Notes: generated by a model not told the origin, from the sequence alone. A stretch of 64,000 nucleotides of DNA from Streptomyces sp. NA02950 (GCF_013364155.1 NZ_CP054916.1:4895001-4959000); one strand, 5' to 3'; positions 9,230-18,960 are shown, numbered from the stretch's first letter. Made by a program: numbers and translations.

Positions 9230-10510
9230 GTGGGCCTTGTCGTGCAGAAGTACGGAGGCTCCTCCGTTGCCGATGCCGAGGGCATCAAGCGGGTCGCCAA
9301 GCGAATCGTGGAAGCCAAGAAGAACGGCCACCAGGTCGTTGTCGTGGTTTCCGCCATGGGCGACACGACGGACGAGCTGATCGATCTCGCCGAGCAGGTA
9401 TCCCCGATCCCCACCGGCCGCGAGTTCGACATGCTGCTGACCGCGGGAGAGCGGATCTCCATGGCCCTGCTGGCGATGGCGATCAAAAACCTGGGTCATG
9501 AAGCGCTGTCGTTCACCGGCAGCCAGGCGGGAGTCATCACCGACGCGGTCCACAACAAAGCACGGATCATCGATGTCACGCCCGGCCGTATCCGCGATGC
9601 GCTCGAACTGGGCGCGGTCGCGATCGTCGCGGGCTTCCAGGGCGTGTCCCAGGAGAGCAAGGACATCACCACCCTCGGCCGGGGCGGCTCGGACACCACC
9701 GCGGTGGCACTGGCCGCGGCCCTGGAGGCCGAGGTGTGCGAGATCTACACCGACGTGGACGGCGTGTTCACCGCCGATCCGCGTGTGGTGAAGAAGGCTC
9801 GCAAGATCAACGAGATTCCGTACGAGGACATGCTGGAGCTCGCCGCGAGCGGCTCCAAGGTGTTGCATCTGCGCTGCGTCGAGTACGCGCGCCGCTATGA
9901 CATCCCCATCCACGTACGGTCGTCTTTCTCCGGTCATGTCGGCACCTGGGTGCGCAATCGGCCGGAAGCGGGAGAAGGAGAAGAAGGCATGGAGCAGGCG
10001 ATCATCTCCGGGGTCGCGCACGACACGTCCGAGGCCAAGGTCACGGTCGTCGGGGTGCCGGACAAGCCGGGTGAGGCCGCGGCCATCTTCCGCACCATCT
10101 CCGACGCCGAGATCAACATCGACATGGTGGTGCAGAACGTCTCCGCCGCGTCGACCGGTCTGACCGACATCTCCTTCACGCTGCCCAAGACGGACGGCCA
10201 CCGGGCGATGGAGGCGCTGACCAAGGCGAAGCCGGTGATCGGCTTCGACTCGCTGCGCTACGACGACCAGGTCGCCAAGATCTCGCTGGTCGGTGCTGGT
10301 ATGCGCACCAACCCGGGCGTCACGGCGACCTTCTTCGAGGCGCTGTCCAACGCCGGGGTCAACATCGAGCTGATCTCGACGTCCGAGATCCGCATTTCGG
10401 TCGTCACCCGCGCCGACGACGTGAAGGACGCGGTCGTCGCCGTGCACAGCGCGTTCGGCCTGGACAGTGACAGCGTCGAGGCCGTCGTGTACGGAGGGAC
10501 CGGCCGATGA
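9230..10510 (+). CDS. ask: Aspartate kinase, alpha subunit
   Basis: A 426-residue ACT-domain aspartokinase that makes aspartyl-4-phosphate, the first step to lysine, threonine, methionine and diaminopimelate. Motifs visible are [11 protein letters not shown] (catalytic Lys), [25 protein letters not shown] and [13 protein letters not shown]. Two C-terminal ACT domains follow (about 265-340 and 345-420) and should bind lysine/threonine for feedback control. The GTG start follows GAGGAG. The stop overlaps the asd ATG (ATGA), giving a coupled ask-asd operon. The length and internal restart are typical of the alpha2beta2 class. Confidence 0.96.
   Translation: MGLVVQKYGGSSVADAEGIKRVAKRIVEAKKNGHQVVVVVSAMGDTTDELIDLAEQVSPIPTGREFDMLLTAGERISMALLAMAIKNLGHEALSFTGSQAGVITDAVHNKARIIDVTPGRIRDALELGAVAIVAGFQGVSQESKDITTLGRGGSDTTAVALAAALEAEVCEIYTDVDGVFTADPRVVKKARKINEIPYEDMLELAASGSKVLHLRCVEYARRYDIPIHVRSSFSGHVGTWVRNRPEAGEGEEGMEQAIISGVAHDTSEAKVTVVGVPDKPGEAAAIFRTISDAEINIDMVVQNVSAASTGLTDISFTLPKTDGHRAMEALTKAKPVIGFDSLRYDDQVAKISLVGAGMRTNPGVTATFFEALSNAGVNIELISTSEIRISVVTRADDVKDAVVAVHSAFGLDSDSVEAVVYGGTGR
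9989..10510 (+). CDS. Aspartate kinase, beta subunit from an internal start
   Basis: An in-frame ATG ([12 protein letters not shown]) inside ask is preceded by a strong purine-rich stretch (GGGAGAAGGAGAAGAAGG). Translation here would give a 173-residue protein consisting of both ACT domains. This is the known arrangement of alpha2beta2 aspartokinases in Corynebacterium and Bacillus; use of this start here is inferred from the site. Confidence 0.7.
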   Translation: MEQAIISGVAHDTSEAKVTVVGVPDKPGEAAAIFRTISDAEINIDMVVQNVSAASTGLTDISFTLPKTDGHRAMEALTKAKPVIGFDSLRYDDQVAKISLVGAGMRTNPGVTATFFEALSNAGVNIELISTSEIRISVVTRADDVKDAVVAVHSAFGLDSDSVEAVVYGGTGR

Positions 10511-11586
10511 CACGCGCTGGCGGTGCCGCCGGTGCCCGGAAGCCGACGCTCGCTGTCGTCGGCGCGACCGGCGCCGTCGGCACCGTCATGCTCTCGATCC
10601 TCTCCGAGCGCGCCGATGTCTGGGGCGAGATCCGCCTGATCGCCTCGCCGCGCTCGGCCGGCCGGAAGCTGACCGTCCGGGGAGAGCAGGTCGAGGTCGT
10701 CGCACTGGGCGAGGAGGCGTTCGAGGGCGTCGACGTCGCGATGTTCGACGTGCCGGACGAGGTCTCGGCGCAGTGGGCGCCGATCGCGGCCACCAAGGGT
10801 GCGGTCGCCGTCGACAACTCCGGGGCCTTCCGGATGGATCCGGACGTACCTCTGGTCGTTCCGGAGGTGAACGCGCACGCGGCCCGGGTCCGCCCGCGCG
10901 GCATCATCTCCAACCCCAACTGCACCACCCTGTCGATGATCGTCGCGCTGGGCGCGCTGCACGCCGAGTTCGGGCTGAGCGAGCTGATCGTCTCCTCGTA
11001 CCAGGCGGTTTCCGGTGCGGGCAAGGAAGGCGTCGACACCCTGCGCGAGCAGCTGGCGCTGGTCGCCGGCACGGACCTGGGGACGCACCCCGGGGACGTA
11101 CGGCGGGCGGTCGGCGAGACCGGCCCGTTCCCCGCGCCGATGGCGCTCAACGTGGTGCCGTTCGCGGGCTCGCTCAAGGAGGACGGCTGGTCCTCCGAGG
11201 AGCTGAAGGTGCGCAACGAGTCCCGCAAGATCCTGGGCCTGCCGGAGCTGCGGGTCACCGCGACCTGTGTGCGCGTTCCCGTCATCACCACGCATTCGCT
11301 CACCGTGCACGCGCGGTTCGAGAACGAGGTGACGGTGGCGGCGGCGCACGAGATCCTGGCGGCCGCGCCGGGTGTGGTGCTGTGCGACAACCCGGCGGAG
11401 GGCGAATTCCCCACCCCGGCCGATGTGGTGGGCACCGACCCGACCTGGGTGGGCCGGGTGCGGCGTTCGCTGGACGACCCGAAGGCGCTGGAGCTGTTCG
11501 TCTGCGGCGACAACCTGCGGAAGGGCGCCGCGCTCAACACCGCGCAGATCGCCGAGGTCGTGGCGGCGGAGCTGACCGGGGCCTGA
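10507..11586 (+). CDS. asd: Aspartate-semialdehyde dehydrogenase
   Basis: A 359-residue NADPH-dependent enzyme that reduces aspartyl-phosphate to the semialdehyde. The Rossmann start ([18 protein letters not shown]), the catalytic Cys in [10 protein letters not shown], the active-site Gln in [10 protein letters not shown] and the His in THSLTVH are in order. It overlaps ask by 4 bp. The N terminus has about a dozen extra residues before the Rossmann strand. Confidence 0.96.
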   Translation: MTRAGGAAGARKPTLAVVGATGAVGTVMLSILSERADVWGEIRLIASPRSAGRKLTVRGEQVEVVALGEEAFEGVDVAMFDVPDEVSAQWAPIAATKGAVAVDNSGAFRMDPDVPLVVPEVNAHAARVRPRGIISNPNCTTLSMIVALGALHAEFGLSELIVSSYQAVSGAGKEGVDTLREQLALVAGTDLGTHPGDVRRAVGETGPFPAPMALNVVPFAGSLKEDGWSSEELKVRNESRKILGLPELRVTATCVRVPVITTHSLTVHARFENEVTVAAAHEILAAAPGVVLCDNPAEGEFPTPADVVGTDPTWVGRVRRSLDDPKALELFVCGDNLRKGAALNTAQIAEVVAAELTGA

Positions 11587-11866
11587 GCCTGATGTCCCGT
11601 TGTCCCGTGGTGCGGTACCGCCCGTGGTGCCGCCGCGCACGGTCGCGGTGCGGCGGCGAAAAGTGACGTTCCCGCAGCGCACCATCGGAAAGATGTGAAT
11701 ATCCTGTGCGCATGTGATGGTCCGGGCTCCGATGACCTGGGTCTATGACATGGCAGGCGAATTCGCTCCCCGCACGCTGCAACCCCCGGTGCGCGGGGAG
11801 CGTCTTTCCAGCCGCCCTTCGGCGGGGCGCTGTGGAAACTGGGGCATAGGGGAAGAGTGAGTGCGC
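11587..11866. other. Gene-free spacer after asd
   Basis: I see no coding region or hairpin strong enough to call. The sequence becomes less GC-rich around 11690-11750, as expected of a promoter region for the downstream sigma operon, but no hexamer pair is convincing. Confidence 0.4.
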
Positions 11867-12037
11867 ATGGGGGCATTCGATGCATCGTCAAAAGCGGTGC
11901 CTCGCGCGTACAACCCTGACGGGGGGCAGCGTGTCCAACAGGCGTGGCAGAGGCATTCGGCATCGCAACGGTTCCTGGGCGCAGCGGCGCGGCGGTACAA
12001 TCCCCGCGGCGGCGCACTCCAGGCGGTATGCCGGTGA
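11867..12037 (+). CDS. Possible 56-residue leader protein before the sigma factor
   Basis: An ATG at 11867 opens a frame of 56 codons (beginning MGAFDASSKAVPRAYNPDGG) whose TGA lies just inside the proposed sigma start. It contains a repeated Tyr-Asn-Pro-x-Gly-Gly motif (AYNPDGG and RYNPRGG). Third-position GC is lower than in neighbouring genes and no clear ribosome binding site precedes it, so it may be chance. If real it would couple to the sigma gene. Confidence 0.35.
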   Translation: MGAFDASSKAVPRAYNPDGGQRVQQAWQRHSASQRFLGAAARRYNPRGGALQAVCR

Positions 12038-12603
12038 TCGCGCCATGGCCGACTGCCCGCCCCGCGCACATCACGACAGGGCGCGAGGACACTGACGACG
12101 CGATGGCAGCGGGCACCACAGTCGATCACCTCACCGAGACCTACCGCGCCCATTACCGGTCGCTGCTCGGTCTCGCCGCACTCCTGCTCGACGACACCGC
12201 GTCCTGCGAGGACGTCGTGCAGGAGGCGTTCATCCGTGTGCACTCGGCGCGCAAGAGAGTCCGGGATCCCGAGAAGACCCTCGCCTACCTGCGGCAGACG
12301 GTCGTCAATCTCTCTCGCTCCGCGCTGCGCCGCCGCATCCTCGGGCTGAAGCTGCTCTCGAAGCCGATGCCCGATATGGCCAGTGCCGAGGAAGGGGCGT
12401 ACGAACAGCTTGAGCGCGACCAACTGATCAAGGCGATGAGAGGACTCCAGCGCCGCCAGCGCGAGGTCCTCGTGCTGCGCTACTTCGCGGATATGACCGA
12501 GGCCCAGGTCGCCGAGGCGCTGGGCATATCGCTCGGCTCGGTCAAGGCGTACGGTTCGCGTGGCATCGCGGCGCTTCGCGTCGCCATGGAGGCTCCGGCA
12601 TGA
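12028..12603 (+). CDS. RNA polymerase sigma factor, SigE-type ECF
   Basis: A sigma-70 family regulator with region 2 (LTETYRAHYRSLLGLAALLL, then ASCEDVVQEAFIRVH) and region 4 (LPxRQREVLVLRYFADMTEA followed by VAEALGISLGSVKAYGSRGI). The ATG at 12028 gives 191 residues; an in-frame ATG at 12103 (MAAGTTVDHL) would remove a non-conserved N terminus and is also possible. The stop overlaps the next ATG (ATGA), so the sigma factor and the following membrane protein are one operon. That arrangement suggests the neighbour regulates its activity. Confidence 0.9.
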   Translation: MPVIAPWPTARPAHITTGREDTDDAMAAGTTVDHLTETYRAHYRSLLGLAALLLDDTASCEDVVQEAFIRVHSARKRVRDPEKTLAYLRQTVVNLSRSALRRRILGLKLLSKPMPDMASAEEGAYEQLERDQLIKAMRGLQRRQREVLVLRYFADMTEAQVAEALGISLGSVKAYGSRGIAALRVAMEAPA

Positions 12604-13865
12604 ACGACAGCACACAGACGCCGGGCCCGGGGAACCCCGACCGGCGGGACGGCCACGGGCCCGAACCCGAACCCGAACCCGAGGGCGTGACGGCGGGCGA
12701 GACCGTGCCGCGCGACGACGCGTCGGACGCGGTCGGTCCCGATGGCGCCGAGGGGACTCAGCGGGGCGAGGGCAGCCGCGACCGTGACGGTCTCGCGCCC
12801 GAGGACGAGGACACCGAGGGTGCGCGGTCCGGCGGTACGGACTCCGGTGTCGATAGCGGTGACGTGGACGTGGACGAGGAGGCGCTGCGGCTGCTGATGC
12901 ACCGCGCGGTCGGCGACCTCGCACCGTCGCCCGACTCCCTGGAGCATCTGCGGCGTGCCGTGCCCGTCCGCCGCACCCGGCGCCGCCAGGCCCTCGTGGG
13001 GGCGGTGGCGGCCGTGGTGCTCGGCGGTGCCGCGCTTCCGGCGCTGGTCCATGTCGCGACCACCGGCGGTGGTGCGGACGACCGTCCGGCCAACGCCTCC
13101 AGCAGCCACCGCACCCCGGGAACCGCCGGGGGCCAGCGCGGCGGCGGCAGCGGCGGCCAGTACACCGACCGGCCTTCCGACAGCGTCTCGCCGGACAAGC
13201 ACGACCGGCGGAACGGCGAGAAGCCGGACCAGCCGACCAAGGACCCCAAGGGCGACTCGGGCGGTACCGCGCCCGACCCCTCGAGCACGCTGAACGCCAC
13301 CTCGCCCATCTGCAGCCGCACTCAGCTCGGCAGCGCTACGGGGACGGCCGGGAGCGCGGACGTCGAGGGCCGGGTCTACGGCTCGTTCCGCGTCTCGAAT
13401 GTCTCGGACCGGGCGTGCTCGGTGGAGGGCGGCGGTGACGTCAGCGCGAGCGCTCAGGGCGCCGCGGACTCCTCGCGCATCTTCGTGGTCGACCACACGG
13501 CGGGCGACGCGGCCTCCGAACTGCCCGACCCCGCCACCCAGCCGGGCACGCTGATCCTTCAGCCGGGCCAGACGTACGAGGTGCGGTTCGCGTGGGTTCC
13601 GGCTTCGGGCGGGGGTACGAGCGGCTGCTCCAGCGGCGGAGGCAGCACCCCGACTCCCGACCCGAGCTCCGGTCCGGACGGTGCGCCCCAGGACGAGCCC
13701 AGCTCGGGCGAGCCGGGGGGCACCCCGGGCGGCGGTGAGCCGCCGGCCGCGAGCGTTCTGGTCAGCCATACGCCGGAGGCGGGCGACCCGGCGGCCGGAT
13801 CGGTGACCGTCAGCGGCGCCTGCGCCGGGACGATCTACCGCACCGGCCTGCTGGCCGCCTCCTGA
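12600..13865 (+). CDS. Membrane protein coupled to the sigma factor, possible anti-sigma
   Basis: A 421-residue protein: a very acidic, disordered N terminus (residues 1-95), a short helical segment (EEALRLLMHRAVGDLAPSPD) followed by a basic stretch (RRTRRRQA) and one membrane span (ALVGAVAAVVLGGAALPALV, about 130-150). An extracytoplasmic Ser/Gly/Pro-rich linker leads to a C-terminal domain with three or more cysteines (ICSRT, RACSVEG, GGTSGCSS, SGACAGTIY). Topology and coupling fit a sensor or anti-sigma partner, but no HxxxCxxC ZAS motif is seen, so this is inference. Confidence 0.75.
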   Translation: MNDSTQTPGPGNPDRRDGHGPEPEPEPEGVTAGETVPRDDASDAVGPDGAEGTQRGEGSRDRDGLAPEDEDTEGARSGGTDSGVDSGDVDVDEEALRLLMHRAVGDLAPSPDSLEHLRRAVPVRRTRRRQALVGAVAAVVLGGAALPALVHVATTGGGADDRPANASSSHRTPGTAGGQRGGGSGGQYTDRPSDSVSPDKHDRRNGEKPDQPTKDPKGDSGGTAPDPSSTLNATSPICSRTQLGSATGTAGSADVEGRVYGSFRVSNVSDRACSVEGGGDVSASAQGAADSSRIFVVDHTAGDAASELPDPATQPGTLILQPGQTYEVRFAWVPASGGGTSGCSSGGGSTPTPDPSSGPDGAPQDEPSSGEPGGTPGGGEPPAASVLVSHTPEAGDPAAGSVTVSGACAGTIYRTGLLAAS

Positions 13866-14061
13866 CGCCACGGCCGCCAGACAGCACGCCACGCCCGCCC
13901 GGCAGCACACCACGGCGGCCGGCGGGCGGCTGGCGGCCCGGGGCAGCGCGGCCCGTGGGCGGGCCCGGCGGCCCGGCAGCGCGGCCCGTCCGGCCGCTCC
14001 GGCGGCGCCTCGTACCGGGGGCGGCGCCGGAGGCGTACCCCCGGGCCCGTACCGTGGTGGT

Positions 14062-14970
14062 GTGTATCGGTTTCTGCTGACGCCCCGCTGGTGGGTGATC
14101 AACGTCTTCACCGTGCTGGCGATCCCGTTCTGCCTGTTCATGGGCAGCTGGCAGCTCAGCCGTTTCGAGGCGCGCGTCGACACGCACAAGCAGCAGCAGG
14201 ACCAGGCGTCCGGCGCCGAGCACGCCGCGGCCCGGCCGCTCGGCGAGCTGCTGCCGGTCAGCGAGAAGACCGCGGGGCGGCGGGCGACCGCCACCGGCCG
14301 GTACGACACCGAACACCAACTCCTCGTGCCCGACCGGCGGCTGGACGACCGCGACGGCTTCTATGTGCTGACCCTGCTGCGCACCGACGGGGGCAAGGCG
14401 CTGCCCGTGGTCCGCGGCTGGCTTCCCGGCGACGCCGATGACAAGGCCGCCGTGGCGAAGGTGCCCGCGCCTCCGACCGGCGAGGTGACGGTCACCGGGG
14501 CGCTCCAGGCGACCGAGCACCAGAGCAGTGGCGGGGCGGGCTCCGGCGGCGGTCTCCCCAAGGGGCAGCTGGGCATGATCAGCGCGGCCTCCCTGGTCAA
14601 TCTGGTGCCGTACCAGGTGTACGACGCGTGGATCACCTCCTCCGAGGCGACCGGGGCCCTGAAGCCGGTGCCCCCCGTGGTGGCGGCGGGCACCGGGCTC
14701 GACCTCAAGGCGTTCCAGAACCTCGGCTACACCGGCGAGTGGTTCGTCTTCGCGGGCTTCGTGGTCTTCATGTGGTTCCGGCTGTTCCGGCGTGAGGCCG
14801 AGACGGCCCGCGACCTCGCGCTCGGCCTCATCCCGTCGGAGCAGGCGCCGTCCCCGTCGGAGCGGCCGCGGCGGACCCCGACGGAGCGGACCCCGCCGGA
14901 CGGGCCGGATCAGACCCCGTCGGACCGGCCGGAGCCGGAGCAGACCCCGGCGGAGAACTCAGCACGCTAG
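14062..14970 (+). CDS. SURF1 family cytochrome oxidase assembly protein
   Basis: A 302-residue SURF1 protein: N-terminal span (INVFTVLAIPFCLFMGSWQLSRF), a periplasmic domain with RRATATGRYDTEHQLLVPDR and VVRGWLPG motifs, and a second span near the C terminus (WFVFAGFVVFMWFRLFRR, about 230-247). SURF1 helps assemble heme-copper oxidases. The start is a GTG. The last 50 residues are a Pro/Ser/Glu-rich tail encoded by repeats; this part overlaps the convergent peptidase gene by 143 bp. Confidence 0.9.
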   Translation: MYRFLLTPRWWVINVFTVLAIPFCLFMGSWQLSRFEARVDTHKQQQDQASGAEHAAARPLGELLPVSEKTAGRRATATGRYDTEHQLLVPDRRLDDRDGFYVLTLLRTDGGKALPVVRGWLPGDADDKAAVAKVPAPPTGEVTVTGALQATEHQSSGGAGSGGGLPKGQLGMISAASLVNLVPYQVYDAWITSSEATGALKPVPPVVAAGTGLDLKAFQNLGYTGEWFVFAGFVVFMWFRLFRREAETARDLALGLIPSEQAPSPSERPRRTPTERTPPDGPDQTPSDRPEPEQTPAENSAR

Positions 14971-16843
14971 GGCCCGCCGGAGACCCCGGCCGGGGCGCCA
15001 GATGGCGCTGGGCGAACTCGATCTCCAGCCGCAGCTGCTTGATCCGCTCCTCGACGACCAGCGAGCCGTGTCCCGCGTCATAGCGGTACACCTCGTACGG
15101 GGCGCCGCGCCGCGCCAGCCGCTCCACATAGTTGTCGATCTGCCGTATCGGGCACCGCGGGTCGTTCACCCCCGCGGAGATGTAGACCGGCGCCCGCACC
15201 GCGTCGACGTACGTCAGCGGGGAGGACGCCGTGAAGCGCTCCGGCACCTCCTCCGGGGTGCCCCCGAGCAGGGTGCGGTCCATCGCCTTCAGGGCCTCCA
15301 TCTCGTCGTGGTAGGCCGTGACGTAGTCGGCGACCGGGACCGCGGCGAGGCCCACCGCCCATGCCTCGGGCTGGGTGCCCAGCCCGAGCAGGGTCAGATA
15401 GCCGCCCCAGGAGCCGCCCGCCAGCACCAGCCGCTCGGGGTCGGCCAGCCCGGAGGCCACCGCCCACTCCCGGACCGCCGCGATGTCCTCCAGCTCGATC
15501 AGCCCGATCCGGTGCTTGAGGGCGTCGGTCCACGCCCGCCCGTAACCCGTCGAACCACGGTAGTTGACCCGTACGACGGCGAAGCCGTGGTCCACCCAGG
15601 CCGCCGGACCGGCCGCGAACGCGTCGCTGTCGTGCCAGGTCGGCCCGCCGTGGATATCGAAGACAGTGGGGAAGGGGCCTTCGCCGCCGGGCTTCTGCAC
15701 CAGCGCGTGCACCGGCCCGCCCGGGCCGTCCACCCACGCGTCGGTGACCGCCACGGAGACCGGGGCCTTGAACCCCGGCGGGTCCAGCACGGCCCGCCCG
15801 CTCGTCGAGCGCACCTGCGGCGGCTGCTCGGCCGACGACCACAGGAACTCCACCGCGCCGTCCGGCCGTGCCGAGGCACCCGAGATCGTCCCCGCGGGCG
15901 TCTCGATCCGGGTCAGCTCACCGGAGCCCAGCTCGTACCGCCACAGCTCGCTGCGCGCCTGGTGGCTGTGGTCGACCAGCAGCGCCGAGCCGTCCGGGAA
16001 CCAGTCCGCCCCGACGTCCCCCGGCAGATCGATCGCCAGCGCCGTCTCCACCCCGGTCAGCGGATCCCACAGCACGGGCTCCCAGCGGCCGCGCCGCTGG
16101 TGCCCGACCAGCAGCCGGGTGTCGCCCTCGACCGGCGCGAACCCCATCACGGACAGCCCGAGCTCCTCCGTGCCGCCCTTGGTGTCGTCCAGCTCGGCGA
16201 CGGCCGTGCCGTCCCGCCGCAGGACCCGGATCGCCGAGTGCATCGCGTCACCGTGCTCGGTGTGCTCGACCGCGATCAGCGAGCCGTCGTAAGAGAGATC
16301 GCCCACACCGGCCGACTCCCGGTGCCGGTAGATCTCCTCCGGCTCCGCTCCCGGCCGCACCACATGGATCGTGGAGCCCTCTTCGTCGGTGGAGCGGCCC
16401 ACGATCGCCGTGCCGTCCCGGCCCAGCGCCAGCCCGGCCGGATAGGAGGGCTTCAGCCCCGGCGCCGCGGGCTCGTCGGCTCGCCCCTGGCCGTTCGCGG
16501 CCACCGCGCGGGTCCCGGCCCTCGCGTCCGCCGCGCCCCGCTCCGCGCCGCCGTCGAACGGCTGCCGCAGCCACACCCCGAACTCATCGCCGTCGGTGTC
16601 CGAGAACCACCAGATCCACTGCCCGTCCGGGGTCAGCACCCCGTCCGTCGTCCCGTTCGGCCGGTCCGTGACCTGCCGCTGGGCACCGGTGGCCCGGTCC
16701 CACGCGTACAGCTCGTACGTCCCTGTCGCGTTCGAGACGAACAGCGAGCGGTCCGGAGCGTCCTCCGCCCAGTCGGGCAGGCTCACTCGCGGCGCCCGGA
16801 AGCGCTTCTCCCAGTCCGGCATGGACTCCGTGCTCTCAGTCAT
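14828..16843 (-). CDS. S9 family prolyl oligopeptidase-like peptidase
   Basis: A 671-residue cytoplasmic serine peptidase. The first 380 residues contain beta-propeller repeats (WIWWFSDTDGDEFGVW, then LLVGHQRRGRWEPVLWDP). The C-terminal alpha/beta hydrolase domain shows HGGPTWHDSD, the nucleophile GGSWGGYLTL, the Asp in GVNDPRCPI and the His in YDAGHGSLV. The ATG at 16843 (MTESTESMPDWEKRF) is chosen over longer in-frame starts because the conserved region begins there. After the catalytic domain a tail of about 50 Pro/Ala/Ser residues continues antisense to the SURF1 tail. Confidence 0.9.
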   Translation of the reverse strand: MTESTESMPDWEKRFRAPRVSLPDWAEDAPDRSLFVSNATGTYELYAWDRATGAQRQVTDRPNGTTDGVLTPDGQWIWWFSDTDGDEFGVWLRQPFDGGAERGAADARAGTRAVAANGQGRADEPAAPGLKPSYPAGLALGRDGTAIVGRSTDEEGSTIHVVRPGAEPEEIYRHRESAGVGDLSYDGSLIAVEHTEHGDAMHSAIRVLRRDGTAVAELDDTKGGTEELGLSVMGFAPVEGDTRLLVGHQRRGRWEPVLWDPLTGVETALAIDLPGDVGADWFPDGSALLVDHSHQARSELWRYELGSGELTRIETPAGTISGASARPDGAVEFLWSSAEQPPQVRSTSGRAVLDPPGFKAPVSVAVTDAWVDGPGGPVHALVQKPGGEGPFPTVFDIHGGPTWHDSDAFAAGPAAWVDHGFAVVRVNYRGSTGYGRAWTDALKHRIGLIELEDIAAVREWAVASGLADPERLVLAGGSWGGYLTLLGLGTQPEAWAVGLAAVPVADYVTAYHDEMEALKAMDRTLLGGTPEEVPERFTASSPLTYVDAVRAPVYISAGVNDPRCPIRQIDNYVERLARRGAPYEVYRYDAGHGSLVVEERIKQLRLEIEFAQRHLAPRPGSPAGPSVLSSPPGSAPAPAGPTGSDPARPAGSAPSGSAAAAPTGTAPAPTG

Positions 16844-16949
16844 GCCCCCCATTCTGCGTCGCACCACGCCCCTCGCGCTGGCATCCCCCCGCGCCTGTGG
16901 ATAACGTTCGCGACGGGGACGCATGGCCTGCACACATGGAGGGGGACTG

Positions 16950-17324
16950 ATGGGCGACATAAGCGCGACGGTCGAGACGTACTGGGCGACGGCCCAGGCC
17001 AGGGACTGGCGGGCGTTCGGCGCCACGCTCGCCGACGATGTCCGCTACGAGCTGCCGCAGACCCGCGAGCGCGTGCTCGGCCGGGACGCCGTGGTCCGCT
17101 TCAACGCCGAGTATCTGGGCGAGTGGAGCCTCGAGGTCGAGCGCGTCGTCGCCGACAGCACTCAGGCGGTCTCGTGGGTCCGGTTCAGCGTGGACGAGGA
17201 GGAGACCGAGGGCATCAGCTTCTTCACCTCCGCGCCGGACGGCCGGATCCAGACCATCACCGACTTCTGGCCCGCGCCGTACGAACCCCCGCTGGAGCGC
17301 GAGCAGATGGCCGAGCGCTTCTGA
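16950..17324 (+). CDS. SnoaL-like / NTF2-fold protein
   Basis: A 124-residue protein with the NTF2-like pattern: an N-terminal helix (ATVETYWATAQARDWRAFGA), TLADDVRYELPQTRERVLGRDAVV and a final TDFWPAPYEPP. The ATG at 16950 has GGAGGGGG 8 bases upstream. The family includes ketosteroid isomerase-like enzymes and non-enzymatic ligand-binding proteins; the substrate is unknown. It is divergent from the S9 peptidase gene with a short shared promoter region. Confidence 0.85.
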   Translation: MGDISATVETYWATAQARDWRAFGATLADDVRYELPQTRERVLGRDAVVRFNAEYLGEWSLEVERVVADSTQAVSWVRFSVDEEETEGISFFTSAPDGRIQTITDFWPAPYEPPLEREQMAERF

Positions 17325-17430
17325 CCGCCGTCCCCACCCGGTCCCCCTCCTTCCCCCTCCGCTTTTCCCGGTCCCTCCCGGTCCCCCCGACCCCTCCCGC
17401 TCACTGCGCTTCTCCTCGTCACCTCTGCGG

Positions 17431-18708
17431 TTACCGCAGCAGCACCGGCAGTTCGTCCACGCCGTACACGATGGACAGCTTCCGGAACGAGAGCTGCTCC
17501 GCCGGGACCGCCAGCCGCATGTGCGGGAAGCGCCGCACCAACGCGGGGTAGGCCGCCCGGAGTTCCATACGGGCCAGCTCGGCGCCTATGCAGCGGTGGA
17601 TGCCGTAGCCGAAGGCCAGGTGGGAGGGGGTCGGCCGATGCGGATCGACGCGCTCCATGTCCGGGCCCAGCTTCTCGTCGCGATTGGCTCCGCTGAGCGA
17701 GCACAGCACCAGATCGCCGGCGGATATCTTCGTGCCCCCGATCTCCATGTCCTCGCGGGCGAAGCGCGGGAACGCCACCTGCACCACGGTGAGATAGCGC
17801 AGCAGCTCCTCCACGAACCGGTCGACGACCTCGTCCTGGTCGCGCATCGCCGCGAACTGGTCGGGCGCCTGGAGCAGGATGAGCGTGCCGAGTGCCAGCA
17901 TGCTCGCGGTCGTCTCCAGACCGCCGGTCAGCACCCCGTCCGCCAAGCCCGCGAGTTCCTGGTCGTCGATCTCGTCACCGTGCTCCTTCACCAGCATGCC
18001 GAGCAGCCCGTCACCCGGTGTCTCGCGCTGCTTGTGGACGATGCCGTGCAGATACGAGAGCTGGTCGGACATTGCGCCGAAGGAGGCGTTCGCCCCGCCG
18101 AACAGATCGAAACGCGCCGTGCTGTGCCGCTGGAAGTCCTCCCGGTCCTCGTACGGGACGCCCAGCAACTCGCAGATGACCAGGGCCGGGATGGGGAGCG
18201 CGAACGCCTCCACCAGATCGACGGGCCCCTCCGCGGCGGCCATCTCGTCGAGGCGCTCCTCCACGATCGCGTGGATGCGCGGGGTGAGCCTGCTGAGCCG
18301 CCGCATGGTGAACTCGGGCGTCAGCAGGCGTCGCAGTCTCGTATGCACCGGTGGATCGCTGAAGCCGAGACCGCCCGGATTCTGCTGCGGGGCGACCCCG
18401 ATGTTCCTCTCCGCGAGATTGGTGAAATCGGAGCTGAACCCCTTCGCCTTCCCCAGCACGGCCTTGGTCTCGTCATATCCGGTGACAAGCCAGGCATTTA
18501 TCCCAAAGGGGAGTGGAAGCTTACTGATAGGTTCCTTTGCCCTGGTTCGGGCCAGATCGGCAACGGGGTCGAGTCCATCACGCCTCAGCGGTGCCAGCGT
18601 GGCGTCCGGGAGAAACGACATCTTGGACAGGTCGAAGCCGTTCTTCTGAATCCTCGAAAAATACTTGCGACCCAACCAGGCGATGATGTTTGAGCGGAGA
18701 TTCGACAT
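17431..18708 (-). CDS. Cytochrome P450
   Basis: A 425-residue soluble bacterial P450. It carries the I-helix motif GGLETTAS (the usual acidic-Thr pair, here Glu-Thr), the ExxR pair in EELLRYL, and the heme-ligand loop FGYGIHRCIGAELAR with the proximal Cys. The SDPPVHTRLRRLLTPEFT motif is the B-C region common to CYP105/107-type enzymes. The ATG at 18708 (MSNLRSN) gives a standard length. No ferredoxin or reductase gene is adjacent, so redox partners must be elsewhere. The substrate cannot be inferred; no biosynthetic cluster surrounds it. Confidence 0.93.
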   Translation of the reverse strand: MSNLRSNIIAWLGRKYFSRIQKNGFDLSKMSFLPDATLAPLRRDGLDPVADLARTRAKEPISKLPLPFGINAWLVTGYDETKAVLGKAKGFSSDFTNLAERNIGVAPQQNPGGLGFSDPPVHTRLRRLLTPEFTMRRLSRLTPRIHAIVEERLDEMAAAEGPVDLVEAFALPIPALVICELLGVPYEDREDFQRHSTARFDLFGGANASFGAMSDQLSYLHGIVHKQRETPGDGLLGMLVKEHGDEIDDQELAGLADGVLTGGLETTASMLALGTLILLQAPDQFAAMRDQDEVVDRFVEELLRYLTVVQVAFPRFAREDMEIGGTKISAGDLVLCSLSGANRDEKLGPDMERVDPHRPTPSHLAFGYGIHRCIGAELARMELRAAYPALVRRFPHMRLAVPAEQLSFRKLSIVYGVDELPVLLR

Positions 18709-18960
18709 GGGCGCAATACTGCCCTGCCTCCGCTGGGCGTCCGTCCCCAGGCGCCAGACCCGCATCGGTGTGATACGCCACAGCGCCCCGCGGGTCCTTC
18801 CGGCCGCGCGGCTCTCGCGGTGGCGGGCTTCGGCGATCCGGAGGAAAGTGGAGATACCGGGCGTGACGCCCGTGCGGTCAGGGCTGCGCGGAGAACGACG
18901 GAGGATCGGCGGAGATCCGCGGAGATCGGCGTAGTGGGAAGCGAAGTGAGGTGAGCGGCC

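Noticed and set aside
8192..10513. A 773-codon open frame on the complement strand over DUF5063 and ask
   Set aside because: Shadow of two well-supported genes; composition is His/Arg/Gly-rich with no domain.
14792..17551. A 919-codon open frame on the + strand
   Set aside because: It is antisense to the S9 peptidase gene; no ribosome site, and the translation is Arg/Pro-rich as expected of a GC-rich shadow frame.
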